Position numbers and translations under genes: made by a program. Shown here piece by piece: positions 43,700-52,403 of a stretch of 64,000 nucleotides of DNA; positions within the stretch are counted from its first letter, which is position 1, and each line of letters opens with the position of its first letter. The notes beneath the pieces were generated by a model. The model searched no databases. It had not been told where the DNA came from and saw nothing but the letters and a program-made list of their open reading frames with translations. Origin of the DNA: Actinoplanes philippinensis (GTDB taxonomy: Bacteria; Actinomycetota; Actinomycetes; Mycobacteriales; Micromonosporaceae). Location: positions 248,001 to 312,000 of the forward strand of contig NZ_FONV01000003.1 in assembly GCF_900113015.1 (NCBI RefSeq), given 5' to 3'.

Positions 43700-44898
43700 A
43701 GCACCGACCGGTAGATCTCGAGGGTGTCCTCGGCGATCCGCGACCAGCTGAACTTCTCCACGGCGCGGCGACGGCCGGCCCGGCCCATCCGCTCGGCCAG
43801 CTGCGGGTCGTTGAGGACCCGGGTCAGGGTGGCGGCCAGGTCGGCGACGAAACGCTCCGGGTCGACGGGCGTTCCCGTACCGTCCTGAAGCTGCTCGATG
43901 CCGACGAGCAGGCCGGTCTCGCCGTCGGCGACCACCTCGGGGATGCCGCCGGTCGCGGTGGCGACCACCGCGGTCTCGCAGGCCATCGCCTCCAGGTTGA
44001 CGATGCCCATCGGCTCGTAGATCGACGGGCAGACGAAGACCGTGGCGTGCGTGAGGACCTGGATGACCTCCTGCTTCGGCAGCATCTCCTGCACCCAGAT
44101 CACGCCCTGCGGGTCACGCTTGGCCCGCAGCTCGGCGGCGAGCGCCTCGACCTCGGCGGCGATCTCCGGGGTGTCGGGCGCGCCGGCCAGCAGGATGATC
44201 TGCGCCTCGGCGGGCAGCTCCTGGCAGGCCCGCATCAGGTAGGGCAGGCCTTTCTGCCGGGTGATCCGGCCGACGAAGACGACGCTCGGCCGGTTGCGGT
44301 CGATGCCGAGCCGGTCGACCACCTCGGTGCCGCGGTCCGGCTGGTAGAGCTCGGTGTCGATGCCGTTGTAGACGACGTGGATCCGGTCCGGGTCGACCGA
44401 CGGGTACGCCCGGAGCACGTCACGCCGCATCCCGCCGGACACCGCGATGATCGCGTCCGCGTTCTCGATGGCGGTCCGCTCGCAGAACGACGAGAGCGCG
44501 TAGCCGCCGCCGAGCTGTTCCGCCTTCCACGGGCGCAGCGGCTCGAGGCTGTGCGTGGTCACCACGTGCGGGACGCCGTGCAGCAGTTTCGCCGTGTGGC
44601 CGGCGAAGTTCGCATACCAGGTGTGGCTGTGCACCACGTCGGCGCCGGCGCAGCCCTCGGCGATCGCCAGGTTGACACCCATGGTGCGCAGCGCGGCGTT
44701 GGCCCGCGCCAGCTCGGCGGGTTCGGGGTACGCCGTGACGCCGGCCTCGTCCCGCGGGGCGCCGAAGCAGTGCACCCGCACGTCGGCGAGCCCGCGCAGG
44801 TCACGGGCCAGATACTCGAGGTGGACCCCGGCGCCGCCGTAGACCTCCGGCGGGTACTCACGGGTGATCAGGTCGGCGCGCAGTCGGGAGTCCGTCAC
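43696..44898 (-). CDS. glgM: Alpha-maltose-1-phosphate synthase / glycogen synthase (actinobacterial GlgA/GlgM)
   Basis: 400 residues, the short actinobacterial type. The GT4 fold has an N-terminal TREYPPEVYGGAGVHLEYLA (donor-side loop), VVHSHTWYANFAGHTAK, VSGGMRRDVLRAYP, VVFVGRITRQKGLPYL and the C-terminal E-x7-E motif EPMGIVNLEAMACETAVV. In mycobacteria the orthologue next to glgC makes alpha-maltose-1-phosphate from ADP-glucose for the GlgE pathway as well as extending glycogen; by synteny the same is likely here. GTG 44898 chosen where homology begins. glgC lies beyond one intervening divergent gene. Confidence 0.9.
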   Translation of the reverse strand: MTDSRLRADLITREYPPEVYGGAGVHLEYLARDLRGLADVRVHCFGAPRDEAGVTAYPEPAELARANAALRTMGVNLAIAEGCAGADVVHSHTWYANFAGHTAKLLHGVPHVVTTHSLEPLRPWKAEQLGGGYALSSFCERTAIENADAIIAVSGGMRRDVLRAYPSVDPDRIHVVYNGIDTELYQPDRGTEVVDRLGIDRNRPSVVFVGRITRQKGLPYLMRACQELPAEAQIILLAGAPDTPEIAAEVEALAAELRAKRDPQGVIWVQEMLPKQEVIQVLTHATVFVCPSIYEPMGIVNLEAMACETAVVATATGGIPEVVADGETGLLVGIEQLQDGTGTPVDPERFVADLAATLTRVLNDPQLAERMGRAGRRRAVEKFSWSRIAEDTLEIYRSVL

Positions 44899-45004
44899 GA
44901 CTCGCAGCTTAGCCGCCGTTCCTGCAGCCGCCGCCCGGGTGCACACTCCGGAAAGCAACCGCCGCCGCAACCCGGCCGCAACCGGGGTCGGATGACATGG
45001 CCAC

Positions 45005-47206
45005 GTGCCCATCCACCGCATCCCGGCCTGGCAGCTCGCCCTCGCGGGTGGCGTCGCCGCCGTGCTCGCCCTGCACGCGCTGGGGAGCCCGTACGCCTGG
45101 CCGATCCTCCAGGCGGCCGGCACCGCGGTGTTGTTGCGGGCGGCCCGGTCGCACCGGTGCGGCTGGTGGCTGTTCTCCGCTGCGGGCGCGGCCGGCACCG
45201 CGGCGTCGCTCTGGTGGGCGCTGCACCCCGGCGAGCCGCCGAACACGCCGATGGGACTGTCGCTGGCCGTCCAGTACGCCCTGCACGCGGCCGCCGCCGT
45301 CCAGTTCAGCCGCCGCCGCAAGCCGGGCGGCGCGGTGGAGGCCGCGGCCGTGGTCCTGACCGTGGCCATGCTGGCCTGGTCGTTCGTCGTCCTGCCGTAC
45401 CTGGGGCGCCCCGGCTACGGGATGGTCGACGACGCTCTGGCCGGTCTCTACGCGCTGCTCGACCTGGCGATCCTGGGCACCGTGCTGCGGACCGCGGCCG
45501 ACGCCCGCCGGACGCCCGGCGTCCTGGTCGCCGCGAGCGGGACGATGCTGCTCGCCGCGCACCTGTACTACGCCGGGACCGCCGCCGAGGGCGCCCGCCC
45601 GTTCCTGCCCGGCGGCGGCCCGCACCTGCTCATGCAGCTGTGGTGGGTGCTGATCGTGGCGGCCGCCCTGCACCCGCGGGCCGCCCAGCCGGCCGCCGCC
45701 GACGTGGCGCCGAGCCGGACCACCCTGGCCGTCATGTACGTCGCCGCGGTGGCCAGCCCGCTGCTGCCGGCGATCGCCCGGCCGTCCGTGACCGTGGTCG
45801 TCCCGGCGCTGCTCACCGCCGGGCTGTGCGGGCTCCTGCTGCTGCGGATCGTGGTCCTGGCCCGGCTCGCCGAGCGCCGGGCACGCCAGGCCCGCGAGGC
45901 GCTGCAGGAGCAGCAGGTGCTCCAGCAACAGCTGGCCCATCGGGCCGGGCACGACGCGCTGACCGGGCTGGCCAACCGGGACCTGCTGCTGGAGCACCTG
46001 GGCCGGGCCGTCGCCGGGGACCGGCCGTACGCGCTGATCCTGTGCGCGCTCGACGGGTTCAAGGAGATCAACGACACGTACGGCCACCACGTCGGCGACA
46101 CCGTGCTGCGCCAGGTGGCCGAACGCCTGCTGCGCTACGAGCGCGAGGTGGAGCTGGTGGCGCGGCTGGGCGGGGACGAGTTCGGGTTCCTGATCACCTC
46201 CCGCGCCGACGCCGCCGACCTGGCGGAACGCGTGGTGACGGCGGTGTCGGCCGCCCCGTACGCCGCCGACGAGCGCCGCATCCACCTGACCGCCCGGGCC
46301 GGGCTCGCCGACGGCGTCCCCGGCAACGACGCCGTCCTCGGCGACGCCGACCTGGCCCTGCGCGCGGCCAAGCAGGCCGGTGGCGCCCGGACCGCCCGGT
46401 TCGACGAGTCGCTGCGCGCCGAGCAGTCGGAGCGGGCCCGGACCGCCGCGGGGCTGCGGCAGGCGCTCACCGACGGCAGCCTGTTCATGCACTACCAGCC
46501 GGTCGTCGACACGGCCTCCGGCCGGGCCACCGGGGTGGAGGCGCTGATGCGCTGGCGCCGTGGCGGCGAACTGGTGCCGCCCGGGGTGTTCATCCCGATC
46601 GCCGAGCAGACCGGGCTGATCGGGGCGCTCGGCACCCGCGCGCTGCGGCTGGCGTGCGCGCAGGCCGCCACCTGGCACCGGGAGCACGGGCTCTACCTGA
46701 CCGTGAACGTCTCCACCCACCAGCTGCGCGATCCCGGTTTCACCGCGGCGGTGCTGGAGATCCTCGCCGACACCGGGCTGCCCGCCGCGGCCCTGGTGCT
46801 GGAGATCACCGAATCGGTGCTCATCGACGCCGCGGACACGCCGGTGCTGGGCTCGCTGCGGGCGCACGGCATCCGGATCGCGATCGACGACTTCGGCACC
46901 GGCTACTCGTCGCTGGCGTACCTGCACGCCCTGCCGGTCGACATCCTGAAGATCGACCAGTCGTTCATCCGCCGGCACGAGGACCCGCCAAGGCCCCAGG
47001 ACGTCAGCCTGACCAGGGCGATCCTGGAGCTGGCCCGTAGCCAGGACCTGCTGGCGGTGGCCGAGGGTGTGGAGACCGCCGGTCAGGCCGAGCTGCTGCG
47101 CGACCTGGGGTGCCCGCTGGTGCAGGGTTACCACTACGGGCGTCCGGTCGATGCCGCGGCGATCGACACGCTGATGCGCGAGGATGCTTTCCAGCCCGCC
47201 GCCTGA
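45005..47206 (+). CDS. GGDEF–EAL protein with N-terminal membrane region
   Basis: 733 residues. Eight or so spans fill ~1-290, then a coiled coil (RRARQAREALQEQQVLQQQL), GGDEF ~310-465 and EAL ~475-725. GGDEF has the motif RLGGDEF, but the metal-binding first Asp of D-L-D-x-F-K is Ala348 (CALDGFKEIND), so cyclase activity is doubtful. EAL looks catalytic: VEALMRW, Asn in TVNVSTHQL, Glu in LVLEITES, AIDDFGTGYSSLAYL, Lys in DILKIDQSFI, VAEGVET and the Gln of QGYHYGRP. It may therefore be a c-di-GMP phosphodiesterase with a sensory GGDEF. GTG start. Sits between glgM and glgC. Confidence 0.9.
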   Translation: MPIHRIPAWQLALAGGVAAVLALHALGSPYAWPILQAAGTAVLLRAARSHRCGWWLFSAAGAAGTAASLWWALHPGEPPNTPMGLSLAVQYALHAAAAVQFSRRRKPGGAVEAAAVVLTVAMLAWSFVVLPYLGRPGYGMVDDALAGLYALLDLAILGTVLRTAADARRTPGVLVAASGTMLLAAHLYYAGTAAEGARPFLPGGGPHLLMQLWWVLIVAAALHPRAAQPAAADVAPSRTTLAVMYVAAVASPLLPAIARPSVTVVVPALLTAGLCGLLLLRIVVLARLAERRARQAREALQEQQVLQQQLAHRAGHDALTGLANRDLLLEHLGRAVAGDRPYALILCALDGFKEINDTYGHHVGDTVLRQVAERLLRYEREVELVARLGGDEFGFLITSRADAADLAERVVTAVSAAPYAADERRIHLTARAGLADGVPGNDAVLGDADLALRAAKQAGGARTARFDESLRAEQSERARTAAGLRQALTDGSLFMHYQPVVDTASGRATGVEALMRWRRGGELVPPGVFIPIAEQTGLIGALGTRALRLACAQAATWHREHGLYLTVNVSTHQLRDPGFTAAVLEILADTGLPAAALVLEITESVLIDAADTPVLGSLRAHGIRIAIDDFGTGYSSLAYLHALPVDILKIDQSFIRRHEDPPRPQDVSLTRAILELARSQDLLAVAEGVETAGQAELLRDLGCPLVQGYHYGRPVDAAAIDTLMREDAFQPAA

Positions 47207-47293
47207 CCGGTAAGAAGACGGCAGCGTCAGCAAGATATTTCGAACCGCCCTTTCGGGTGGCGCGGGGGCGGCGGGAATATTAGCGTCCTCCCC

Positions 47294-48526
47294 ATGGCAG
47301 TCAAGGTGCTTGCGATCGTTCTGGCTGGTGGAGAAGGCAAGCGCCTGATGCCCTTGACGGCTGACCGGGCCAAACCCGGTGTGCCGTTCGGCGGCATCTA
47401 TCGCATGATCGACTTCGTGCTGTCGAACCTCGCGAACGCGGGGTATCTCAAGATCGTCGTGCTGACGCAGTACAAGTCGCACTCCCTCGACCGGCACATC
47501 TCCAAGACGTGGCGGATGTCGACGCTGCTCGGCAACTACGTCACGCCGGTCCCCGCCCAGCAGCGGCTCGGGCCCCGCTGGTTCGCCGGCTCCGCCGACG
47601 CGATCTACCAGAGCCTCAACCTGATCAACGACGAGTCGCCCGACTACGTGATCGTCTTCGGCGCCGACCACATCTACCGCATGGACCCGAAGCAGATGGT
47701 CAACGACCACATCGCGTCGGGCGCGGCGGTCACCGTCGCCGGCATCCGCCAGCCGCTGTCGCTGGCCGACCAGTTCGGGGTCATCGACGTCGCCGAGGAC
47801 GGCAAGAAGATCAAGGCGTTCCGGGAGAAGCCGAAGGACGCGGTCGGCCTGCCCGACTCCCCCGACGAGGTGTATGCGTCGATGGGCAACTACGTCTTCA
47901 CCACGCGGGCCCTGTGCGAGGCGGTCTCGGCCGACGCGCAAAATCCGGACAGCAAGCACGACATGGGCGGCAACATCATCCCGATGCTGGTGGAGAAGGG
48001 CGAGGCGAACGTCTACGACTTCCGCGACAACGACGTGCCCGGCGCCACCGACCGGGACCGCGGCTACTGGCGCGACGTGGGCACGCTCGACTCCTTCTAC
48101 GAGGCCCACCTCGACCTGATCGCCACCCTGCCGATCTTCAACCTCTACAACCACGACTGGCCCATCTTCACCAACTACGGCTCGTGGCCGCCCGCGAAAT
48201 TCGTGCACGGCTACGACGACCGGCAGGGCCGCGCCATCGACTCGATGATCTCCCCCGGCGTGGTCGTCTCCGGCGCCCTGGTGGAACGCTCGGTCATCTC
48301 GCCGAACGTACGGGTCAACTCGTGGGCGCACGTCGACGGCGCGGTCATCATGGAGGGCGTCTCGGTCGGCCGGCGCGCGGTCATCCGCAACGCCATCATC
48401 GACAAGAACGTGGTGATCCCCGAGGGCGCCCAGATCGGCGTCGACCTCGATCGCGACCGCAAGCTCTACACGGTCAGCGACAACGGCGTGGTCGTGATCG
48501 GCAAGGGCCAGCGCGTCGAACTGTGA
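47294..48526 (+). CDS. glgC: Glucose-1-phosphate adenylyltransferase
   Basis: 410 residues, normal length. Makes ADP-glucose from ATP and glucose-1-phosphate, the first committed step of glycogen and maltose-1-phosphate synthesis. Seen: [20 protein letters not shown] (catalytic loop with Arg and Lys), [39 protein letters not shown], and the C-terminal left-handed beta helix ([35 protein letters not shown]). The homotetramer is controlled by metabolites in actinobacteria. Divergent glgM lies 2.4 kb away with the GGDEF–EAL gene between. Confidence 0.95.
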   Translation: MAVKVLAIVLAGGEGKRLMPLTADRAKPGVPFGGIYRMIDFVLSNLANAGYLKIVVLTQYKSHSLDRHISKTWRMSTLLGNYVTPVPAQQRLGPRWFAGSADAIYQSLNLINDESPDYVIVFGADHIYRMDPKQMVNDHIASGAAVTVAGIRQPLSLADQFGVIDVAEDGKKIKAFREKPKDAVGLPDSPDEVYASMGNYVFTTRALCEAVSADAQNPDSKHDMGGNIIPMLVEKGEANVYDFRDNDVPGATDRDRGYWRDVGTLDSFYEAHLDLIATLPIFNLYNHDWPIFTNYGSWPPAKFVHGYDDRQGRAIDSMISPGVVVSGALVERSVISPNVRVNSWAHVDGAVIMEGVSVGRRAVIRNAIIDKNVVIPEGAQIGVDLDRDRKLYTVSDNGVVVIGKGQRVEL

Positions 48527-50474
48527 CCTGCCGCCCGGCGTTCCGGGACGGCCCTCTGCCGGGCGACGGTCCCGCACGGCGGAGGTCTTTCCTCAGAGCA
48601 GCGTCACGGTACGCAGAATCGCCGGCTCGCTCCACATGACACGAAGACGCACGTCCGGGGCCGAGCAGGTGCAGCCGGTCTCCGGCGCGGGCGGCCCGGC
48701 CCCGGGGCGCATGCCAGCACGTGCGACCGATCTCAGACGCGTGCAGCGGCCCCCGGCGCGTGCCAAGCATGCGCGACCGACAACCAGTTCGGGCAGCCAG
48801 CCCCGGCGCGTGCCAAGCATGGGCAGCCGACAACGGCGCGGGCCGAGCATGCGCAGCCGACAACCGGCGCGTGCAACCGGCCCCAGCGCATGCCAAGCAT
48901 GCGCAGCCGACAACGGCGCGGGCCGAGCATGCGCGGCCGACAACTGACGCGGGCAGCCGGCCCCGGCGCCTGCCAAGCAGGCGCGGCCGACAACCGGCGC
49001 GTTCAACCGGCCCCAGCGCGTGCCAGCACGTGCAGCGGACCCCGGCGCTTTCCAGCAGGTTGCCTTCGGCGTTCGGCCGGATTTGCACCAGCGCACCGCC
49101 GACCTCTTGAGGCAGCTCCAGAGCGCGGTCGGCTTTGGTGTCGACGACGCGGTAGCCGGCACGAACCCGGCCGAGATCGCCGATCCGCAGCATCCCGTCC
49201 CCGCCCGGAACGCCACAAAAGAATGCGTCCCGCGCACGAGAACGGGAATCGGACTCGGTGTCGCCGACCCGCTGCCCTCGTCGGGTAGTGAGCTTCTCGA
49301 AAGCGCGGTAGCGCCCTCCGAATCCCGAGTACGTCGATGGTCCTGAAATATTTCGCTCATGAGAACGCAAAAGGCACCAGCAGCCCACAGCGTCGCACCC
49401 AAGACGCAAACCAGGCCGCAGATGACTGCCCCTCAAAAGGCACAAACCACGTGGGCACCTCACCCACCTCAGGGCAAGAACAGAACTAGAAATCCGCAAC
49501 AAGACAAAAAAGAACCGAGCCCTGACAACCAGTACCCGAACAACAAACCCCATAGAGCAGCAATAAACGCCGACCAGAGCCGGGCGACCCAAACGAACCT
49601 GCCCCACCACGGAAACAATGAGTGAAACCTCAGCCCCCACCCTGCAAGGACCACACAAATTCATGAAAATCCCACGCCGCGCCGAAAAGCCTCCCCGCAC
49701 ACACGGCGATCGAGCGAATGCAACACACGCCGACCGCACCCGCGACGACGAACGCCCCGAGGTAATCTCCGGTGTCTGATCAACGGCCGCTTCCGCCGGG
49801 CCTGTAACGCGAACGGTGACAGCCGACACCGAAGAAGACAATTCGAGCGCAGACTGCGGTGACGCCGAGAGCGCTCGGCACGATGCAGCCACGGGACCAG
49901 GCGATGACGCAACTGGTGGTGCGCCCAACGGAGCAACTGATGGCCCATGCGATGACGCACTCAACGGAGCAACTGACGGCCCATGCGATGACGCACTCAA
50001 CGGAGCAACTGACGGCCCATGCGATAGCGCACTCAACGGAGCAGACGAGGGCGTAGTCGGCGGCGCACTCAACGGGGCGTGTGATGACGTAGCCGATGGT
50101 GCGCTCAACAGAGCCGGTAATGACGCACGTAATGGTGCACTCTGCGGGGGAGGCGATGACGCCGTCGATGGTGCGCTCAACAGAGCCGGCAATGACGCAC
50201 GTGATGGTGGGCTCAGCGGAGCCGGCAATGACGCACGTGATGGTGGGCTCAGCGGAGAAGGCGACGGCCCTTTCTGTGTTTCCGCAGCTTCGGGCGCGGC
50301 TCTGCTCTGGCGCAGGCGCCGGAGCTTCTCACCGTGACGCTGCCGCAAGCCCCACTCACGATGGCGCTCGTGCTCACGGCGGAATTCGTCACGCGCGGCC
50401 GAGTAATTGCGCGACCTGGTCCGGTCGCGCATCGCAGAAATCTCAGACCGACTGAACAACGACGCCTGCCCCAT
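48474..50474 (-). CDS. Small conserved N-terminus extended by repeats into a long open frame
   Basis: ATG 50474 (GGGGGAG ten bases upstream) starts a credible basic helical protein, [20 protein letters not shown] then [20 protein letters not shown] and [13 protein letters not shown], about 65 residues that look like a real small actinobacterial gene, possibly nucleic-acid binding. Beyond that the frame runs through 12-residue repeats ([12 protein letters not shown] and [10 protein letters not shown] types), non-coding-looking sequence, a second coding-like segment and a Cys-rich array, and stops only at 48474 inside glgC. I trust the start and first ~70 codons, not the full 666 residues. It may be a short gene whose stop was lost by repeat growth. 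Confidence 0.4.
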   Translation of the reverse strand: MGQASLFSRSEISAMRDRTRSRNYSAARDEFRREHERHREWGLRQRHGEKLRRLRQSRAAPEAAETQKGPSPSPLSPPSRASLPAPLSPPSRASLPALLSAPSTASSPPPQSAPLRASLPALLSAPSATSSHAPLSAPPTTPSSAPLSALSHGPSVAPLSASSHGPSVAPLSASSHGPSVAPLGAPPVASSPGPVAASCRALSASPQSALELSSSVSAVTVRVTGPAEAAVDQTPEITSGRSSSRVRSACVAFARSPCVRGGFSARRGIFMNLCGPCRVGAEVSLIVSVVGQVRLGRPALVGVYCCSMGFVVRVLVVRARFFFVLLRISSSVLALRWVRCPRGLCLLRGSHLRPGLRLGCDAVGCWCLLRSHERNISGPSTYSGFGGRYRAFEKLTTRRGQRVGDTESDSRSRARDAFFCGVPGGDGMLRIGDLGRVRAGYRVVDTKADRALELPQEVGGALVQIRPNAEGNLLESAGVRCTCWHALGPVERAGCRPRLLGRRRGRLPASVVGRACSARAVVGCACLACAGAGCTRRLSAAHARPAPLSAAHAWHAPGLAARTGCRSRMLGTRRGPLHASEIGRTCWHAPRGRAARAGDRLHLLGPGRASSCHVERAGDSAYRDAALRKDLRRAGPSPGRGPSRNAGRQVTVRRAGPCRSRPRRCR
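48532..48565 (+). terminator. Hairpin after glgC
   Basis: CGCCCGGC / GCCGGGCG, 8-bp stem with an 18-base loop, six bases after the glgC stop at 48526. No U-run. Confidence 0.45.
48593..49193 (-). pseudogene. Small gene split by an internal tandem array
   Basis: The left-reading N-terminal part from ATG 49193 has coding-like third positions: [40 protein letters not shown], then [11 protein letters not shown]. It runs straight into the array at 48740-49035. After the array, a second coding-like piece lies in another frame ([28 protein letters not shown]) with a proper stop at 48593. The array unit (GGCTGCGCATGCTCGGCCCG) closely resembles the gene's own sequence at the array edge (GGCTGCACCTGCTCGGCCCC). 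I infer that a short coding segment was amplified with an ~80-base period, not a multiple of three, which broke the frame. Function unknown. Confidence 0.45.
48740..49035. repeat. ~80-bp compound tandem array (30 + 50) inside a broken gene
   Basis: Minus-strand subunits begin GTTGTCGG and contain GCGCATGCTCGGCCCGCGCC (about 30 bases) or CATGCTTGGCATGCGCTGGG (about 50 bases), alternating roughly 3-4 times. All three minus frames stay open and read Cys/Ala/Arg-rich. Confidence 0.85.
49901..50260. repeat. Two adjoining 36-bp tandem arrays
   Basis: Left block: about four copies of GATGACGCACTCAACGGAGC plus AACTGACGGCCCATGC. Right block: copies of GCCGGCAATGACGCACGTGA plus TGGTGGGCTCAGCGGA. Both have 36-base periods and related GATGACGCA cores. 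On the minus strand they code for Ser/Pro-rich 12-residue units in the long frame from 50474. Confidence 0.88.
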
Positions 50475-51379
50475 GAATAAATTCTCCCCCTCCCCCGTCT
50501 CCAATTGTCAGCAGTCGATCATGCCAATTTCCGACTTTTCTCCATGAGCGGGAGAAGGGAGGGAGGCACGCGAAGAGGGGAAGACGAAAGAGAGGAGCGC
50601 TGCATATCGCCAAGCGACCGCGCTCGGTACCGGGGACGGTTGGCGTGGACTTCAGAGGGCTGGCGAGAGGACAGCGGCAACACCGGAGACAACAACGAGC
50701 CCGCGGCGACGAGCGGCGACGGCGCGGCAGGTCTCAGCGAAGCAGGCGGCGACGGAGAGGCGACGGCGCAGCAGGCGCACAGAGCAGCAGGCGCACAGAG
50801 CAGCAGGCGGCGACGGAGAGGCAGGGTGACGTTCAGATGGGCGAGCACGATGACGGTTACGTGATCGCCGGCGAGGCGGCGGCTCGGTCAAGGTGCTGCA
50901 TGACCCGCGGGAGGCGGCCGACGGCGGACGGCGCGACACACGGCGAGGAACTGGACGCGGCACGCATGAGGCCAATGGCGGTGAGCCAGAGTAGGGCGGG
51001 CGGCGAGGGCGAAGGTCGAGCAGACGGTGGAAGCCACCTTGAGGTAGGCGCCCGTGCCCAGGGTGAGGTAGGCGGGCGCGTCGAGGGTCAGGTGGCCGGG
51101 GCGGGGCCTCGCTGAGCAGCGGAGACGAGGCTCAGGTAGGACGGCGGTGAAGTCGGCGCGGTGGGGGCCGACACAACGAGAGCCGGCGCGACGAGAACCA
51201 GCACGACGAGGACCAACACGGCAGGACCGACACGACGTGGACCAGCGCGGCGAGGGCCAACACGGCAGGACCAGCGCGACGAGAACCAACACGACGAGGA
51301 CCGACACGACGAGGACCAGCGCGGCGAGGACCGGCGCGGCGAGGGTGGGGAGGGCTTTGGCCGTACCAGAGAAGGGGTT
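50475..51379. other. Gene-poor, repeat-rich intergenic stretch
   Basis: About 900 bases with no supported gene. It contains purine-rich sequence, a nested duplication near 50745-50825 (GCAGGCGGCGACGGAGAGGC flanking copies of GCGCACAGAGCAGCA), a T-poor tract, and the 15-base array at 51170-51345. Open frames on both strands lack ribosome sites and are Arg/Ala-rich. Confidence 0.55.
51170..51345. repeat. 15-bp tandem array upstream of AraC gene's 3' end
   Basis: About eleven units of the type GACGAGGACCAACAC, two of them 14 bases long (GGCAGGACCGACAC), so no frame is kept through the array. That argues against a coding role. It lies just beyond the stop of the leftward AraC gene. Confidence 0.85.
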
Positions 51380-52393
51380 TCAGGCTCTGTCTCGGAGAGT
51401 CTCGGAAGGGGAGACGCCGAAGCGAGCGCGATAAGCGCCCGCGAATCGGCCCAGGTGGGTGAAACCCCAGCGGTAGGCGACCTCGGTGACGCTGGCCTGG
51501 CCCGGGTCGGCGCGGGTGAGTTCGGCGTGGGCGCCGTCCAGGCGCAGGCGGCGCAGGTAGGTGAGGGGTGGCTGGCCGACGTGCTGGCGGAACGACTCCT
51601 GGAGGACGCGGACGCCGACGCCGGTGAGGGCGGCCAGGTCGTGGATGGTCCAGGGGCGCCACGGTTCGGTGTGCATGGCGTCGAGGGCGCGTTTCACGGT
51701 TCGGGGGCGGTGGGGGCCCTGCAGGCCGGCCGGTTCCTCGCCGTAGGGGTGTTCGACGGTCAGGGCCAGGCCGCTGACCACCATGTCGCGCCAGCGGGCG
51801 GCCATCCGGGGGCGGCTGGCGAGGGCGTCGGGGCACCGTAGCTCGTGCAGGAGCAGGCGGGCGAGGGCGGCCCAGGTGCGGCCGGGGCCGTCGACGAGGT
51901 CGAAGGTGGCGCCGAGCGGCAGCGGGGAGACGACGCGGTGGTCGAGGGCGGCGTCGACCTCGCGTTCGAGGGCGGCGCGGTCGACCTTGACGCTGAGGAG
52001 GCGGCAGCTGCCGGGCCAGTCGAGCTCGATGTCGCCGGTGGGACGGTAGACGACGGCGCGGGTGGCGTCGGCGAGGGTGACGGCGCCGCGGTGCCGGGAG
52101 CGGACCGCGCCGCTGAGCGGGACGAGCACGTGGTACGCCGTTTCGAGCGCCTCGATGGTGATGCGGATGTCGGTGCCGTACCGCACTTCGCCGAGGGTGA
52201 TCGGGCCGATGGTGACCACGTCGGCGGCGAACCGCATCCGGCCGGGGTCACCGACCGGATCGATCCGCAGTGGTCCGTAGTACAGCTTGCGGCAGAACTC
52301 CCGGGCCTCGTCCATGTCGGAGGTGCGCAGGCCGACATGGACCGGGACGTCCGCGCCCGGCGATGCCGGGCCCGGGAGCCGACCGCCTGCCAT
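51380..52393 (-). CDS. AraC-family transcriptional regulator
   Basis: 337 residues. The N-terminal AraC_binding_2-type sensor domain (~15-190) reads GLRTSDMDEAREFCRKLYYG, SVKVDRAALEREVDAALDHR. The C-terminal double helix-turn-helix (~235-335) reads PWTIHDLAALTGVGVRVLQE, PLTYLRRLRLDGAHAELTRA and VTEVAYRWGFTHLGRFAGAY with RARFGVSPSETLR. ATG 52393. It lies head to tail with the DUF4331 cluster (52404-54519), 10 bases from the His-rich gene's stop, so it may be read with that cluster and regulate it. Confidence 0.9.
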   Translation of the reverse strand: MAGGRLPGPASPGADVPVHVGLRTSDMDEAREFCRKLYYGPLRIDPVGDPGRMRFAADVVTIGPITLGEVRYGTDIRITIEALETAYHVLVPLSGAVRSRHRGAVTLADATRAVVYRPTGDIELDWPGSCRLLSVKVDRAALEREVDAALDHRVVSPLPLGATFDLVDGPGRTWAALARLLLHELRCPDALASRPRMAARWRDMVVSGLALTVEHPYGEEPAGLQGPHRPRTVKRALDAMHTEPWRPWTIHDLAALTGVGVRVLQESFRQHVGQPPLTYLRRLRLDGAHAELTRADPGQASVTEVAYRWGFTHLGRFAGAYRARFGVSPSETLRDRA

Positions 52394-52403
52394 GGTGTCC
52401 AGA

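Noticed and set aside
43549-47040. Rightward frame of 1163 codons across glgM and the GGDEF–EAL gene
   Set aside because: Covers two real genes in wrong frames; no domain and Arg/Pro/Gly-rich composition.
44909-48577. Leftward frame of 1222 codons over glgC and GGDEF–EAL
   Set aside because: Antisense of two well-defined genes; no motifs.
49359-49625. 88-codon rightward Asn/Gln/Pro-rich frame
   Set aside because: No ribosome site, composition explained by the T-poor tract; recorded only as a compositional oddity.
49469-49654. 61-codon leftward hydrophobic frame
   Set aside because: Hydrophobicity follows from the G/T-rich strand; no ribosome site or conservation clue.
2823-50260. Tandem arrays as possible CRISPR
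   Set aside because: Units are directly abutting and degenerate with no unique spacers; no cas genes.
50505-50864. 119-codon rightward frame
   Set aside because: Runs through nested duplications; Arg/Gly/Asp-rich without ribosome site.
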